From JAGLCY01 sp965363725 (GTDB lineage Bacteria > Krumholzibacteriota > Krumholzibacteriia > LZORAL124-64-63): a stretch of 50,742 nucleotides of DNA. Both the position numbers and the translations under genes were made by a program. Under the pieces are notes generated by a model, which was not told the DNA's origin, ran no database searches, and saw nothing but the letters and a program-made list of their open reading frames with translations. The stretch covers positions 1-50,742 of the forward strand of contig CBDTUS010000004.1 of assembly GCA_965363725.1 (NCBI GenBank), in the 5' to 3' direction. Each line of letters begins with the position of its first letter. Position 1 is the stretch's first letter. Positions 50,376 through 50,742 of the stretch are shown in pieces.

Positions 50376-50742
50376 TGCGCCGCGCAGCATGGCTTGGGCT
50401 GTTCCTGGTGATCCTGCTGTCGGGATGCGAGGAACCCGAGCCCATCCCCCTGCAGGTTGGCGCCCATGACATCACCGTCACCGTTCCCGCCGACTGGGAA
50501 CATTTCGACTACGGCCAGCAGCACCAGTGGCGGCAGGATTTCCAGCGCATCGCGATCCAGGATTATGATGGGCTGGGCACGCGCATCGATCTGGCCATCG
50601 ATCGTGCCATGGTCAAGCTTCGGGAAGATGGCAGGAGGGAGGTCGCCTCGAGGGACACCTTGCAGATCAGCGGCCGCGACGCCCGGATGATCGATACCTG
50701 GGACCAAGTCAGCCACGAGTACCGGAAGCGCTATCTTTTCGT
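50375..50742 (+). CDS. Lipoprotein, partial at the right edge
   Basis: The start of a lipoprotein gene; the window ends after 122 codons. The signal is MRRAAWLGLFLVILLSGC, with lipobox LSGC and Cys 18. The mature part reads ITVTVPADWEHFDYG, then VKLREDGRREVASRDTLQI and SGRDARMIDTWDQ, again the W-containing PADW opening and G-R-D-A loop found in PsbP/DUF1795-like lipoproteins. The ATG overlaps the previous stop by one base (TGATG). The pair probably arose by duplication, although sequence identity is low by eye. The C-terminus is not seen. Confidence 0.7.
   Translation, partial: MRRAAWLGLFLVILLSGCEEPEPIPLQVGAHDITVTVPADWEHFDYGQQHQWRQDFQRIAIQDYDGLGTRIDLAIDRAMVKLREDGRREVASRDTLQISGRDARMIDTWDQVSHEYRKRYLF

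Overview
This is a GC-rich, densely packed bacterial window with about 44 protein genes and no rRNA, tRNA, CRISPR array, insertion sequence or phage gene that I can recognise. The source is probably a member of the FCB group or a neighbouring uncultured phylum (Krumholzibacteriota, Eisenbacteria or Latescibacterota type). The basis for this is inference from gene content: five large exported proteins end in the same FlgD-like/type IX-like C-terminal domain with a P-N-P-F-N-P motif, and there are Ser/Thr kinases fused to TPR or PD40 repeats, a dockerin-like secreted protein and many beta-propeller lipoproteins or exported proteins. No ribosomal marker is present, so the phylum cannot be fixed from this window.

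Layout. 1-7.5 kb: a subtilase without its catalytic serine region at the left edge, a membrane-anchored toastrack-like protein, a Gly-rich RRM protein with a strong promoter, long leader and terminator, a dockerin protein overlapping a serine hydrolase, a six-bladed propeller protein, and an LVIVD-repeat protein. 7.5-13.2 kb: an alpha/beta hydrolase, a gene remnant, a probably leaderless lipoprotein gene, and a 1175-residue BNR/sortilin-like exported protein. 13.3-17.2 kb: a Cys-poor DksA, an MscS-type channel, a small membrane protein, an alkyltransferase-like DNA repair protein and a small basic exported protein. 17.4-20.9 kb: an MBOAT O-acyltransferase, an SGNH-like partner and a stand-alone 5'-3' exonuclease, packed as one operon. 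21-27.5 kb: an M1 peptidase, an unknown small protein, a secreted lipase-like protein and an SLC13 transporter. 27.5-36.5 kb: a large lipoprotein, a 59-residue membrane peptide, two Ser/Thr kinases in tandem and a DUF523-DUF1722 protein. 36.5-40.3 kb: an oxidoreductase/SDR pair and, divergently, a CIA30-lipocalin pair. 40.3-43 kb: a minus-strand operon of diheme peroxidase, Tat-exported metallophosphoesterase and monoheme cytochrome c. 43.2-50.7 kb: a gene remnant, a small charged protein, a large metallophosphoesterase with the sorting-type domain, a lipoprotein hydrolase, an AbgT transporter, and two lipoproteins, the last cut by the window edge.

How it works together. Most of the window deals with the cell envelope and secretion: at least eighteen products carry a signal peptide or lipobox. 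Genes form short two- or three-gene units with ATGA or TGATG overlaps, and convergent neighbours often stop within 0-11 bp of each other. Where there is more room, GC-rich stem-loops separate them. The best candidates for something undescribed are the peroxidase-phosphoesterase-cytochrome operon, the peptide-kinase-kinase cluster, the cold-shock-like long leader of the RRM gene, and the 15-base identity shared by four of the five PNPFNP motifs. Promoters, starts and domain calls were made by eye; none has been tested by a search.
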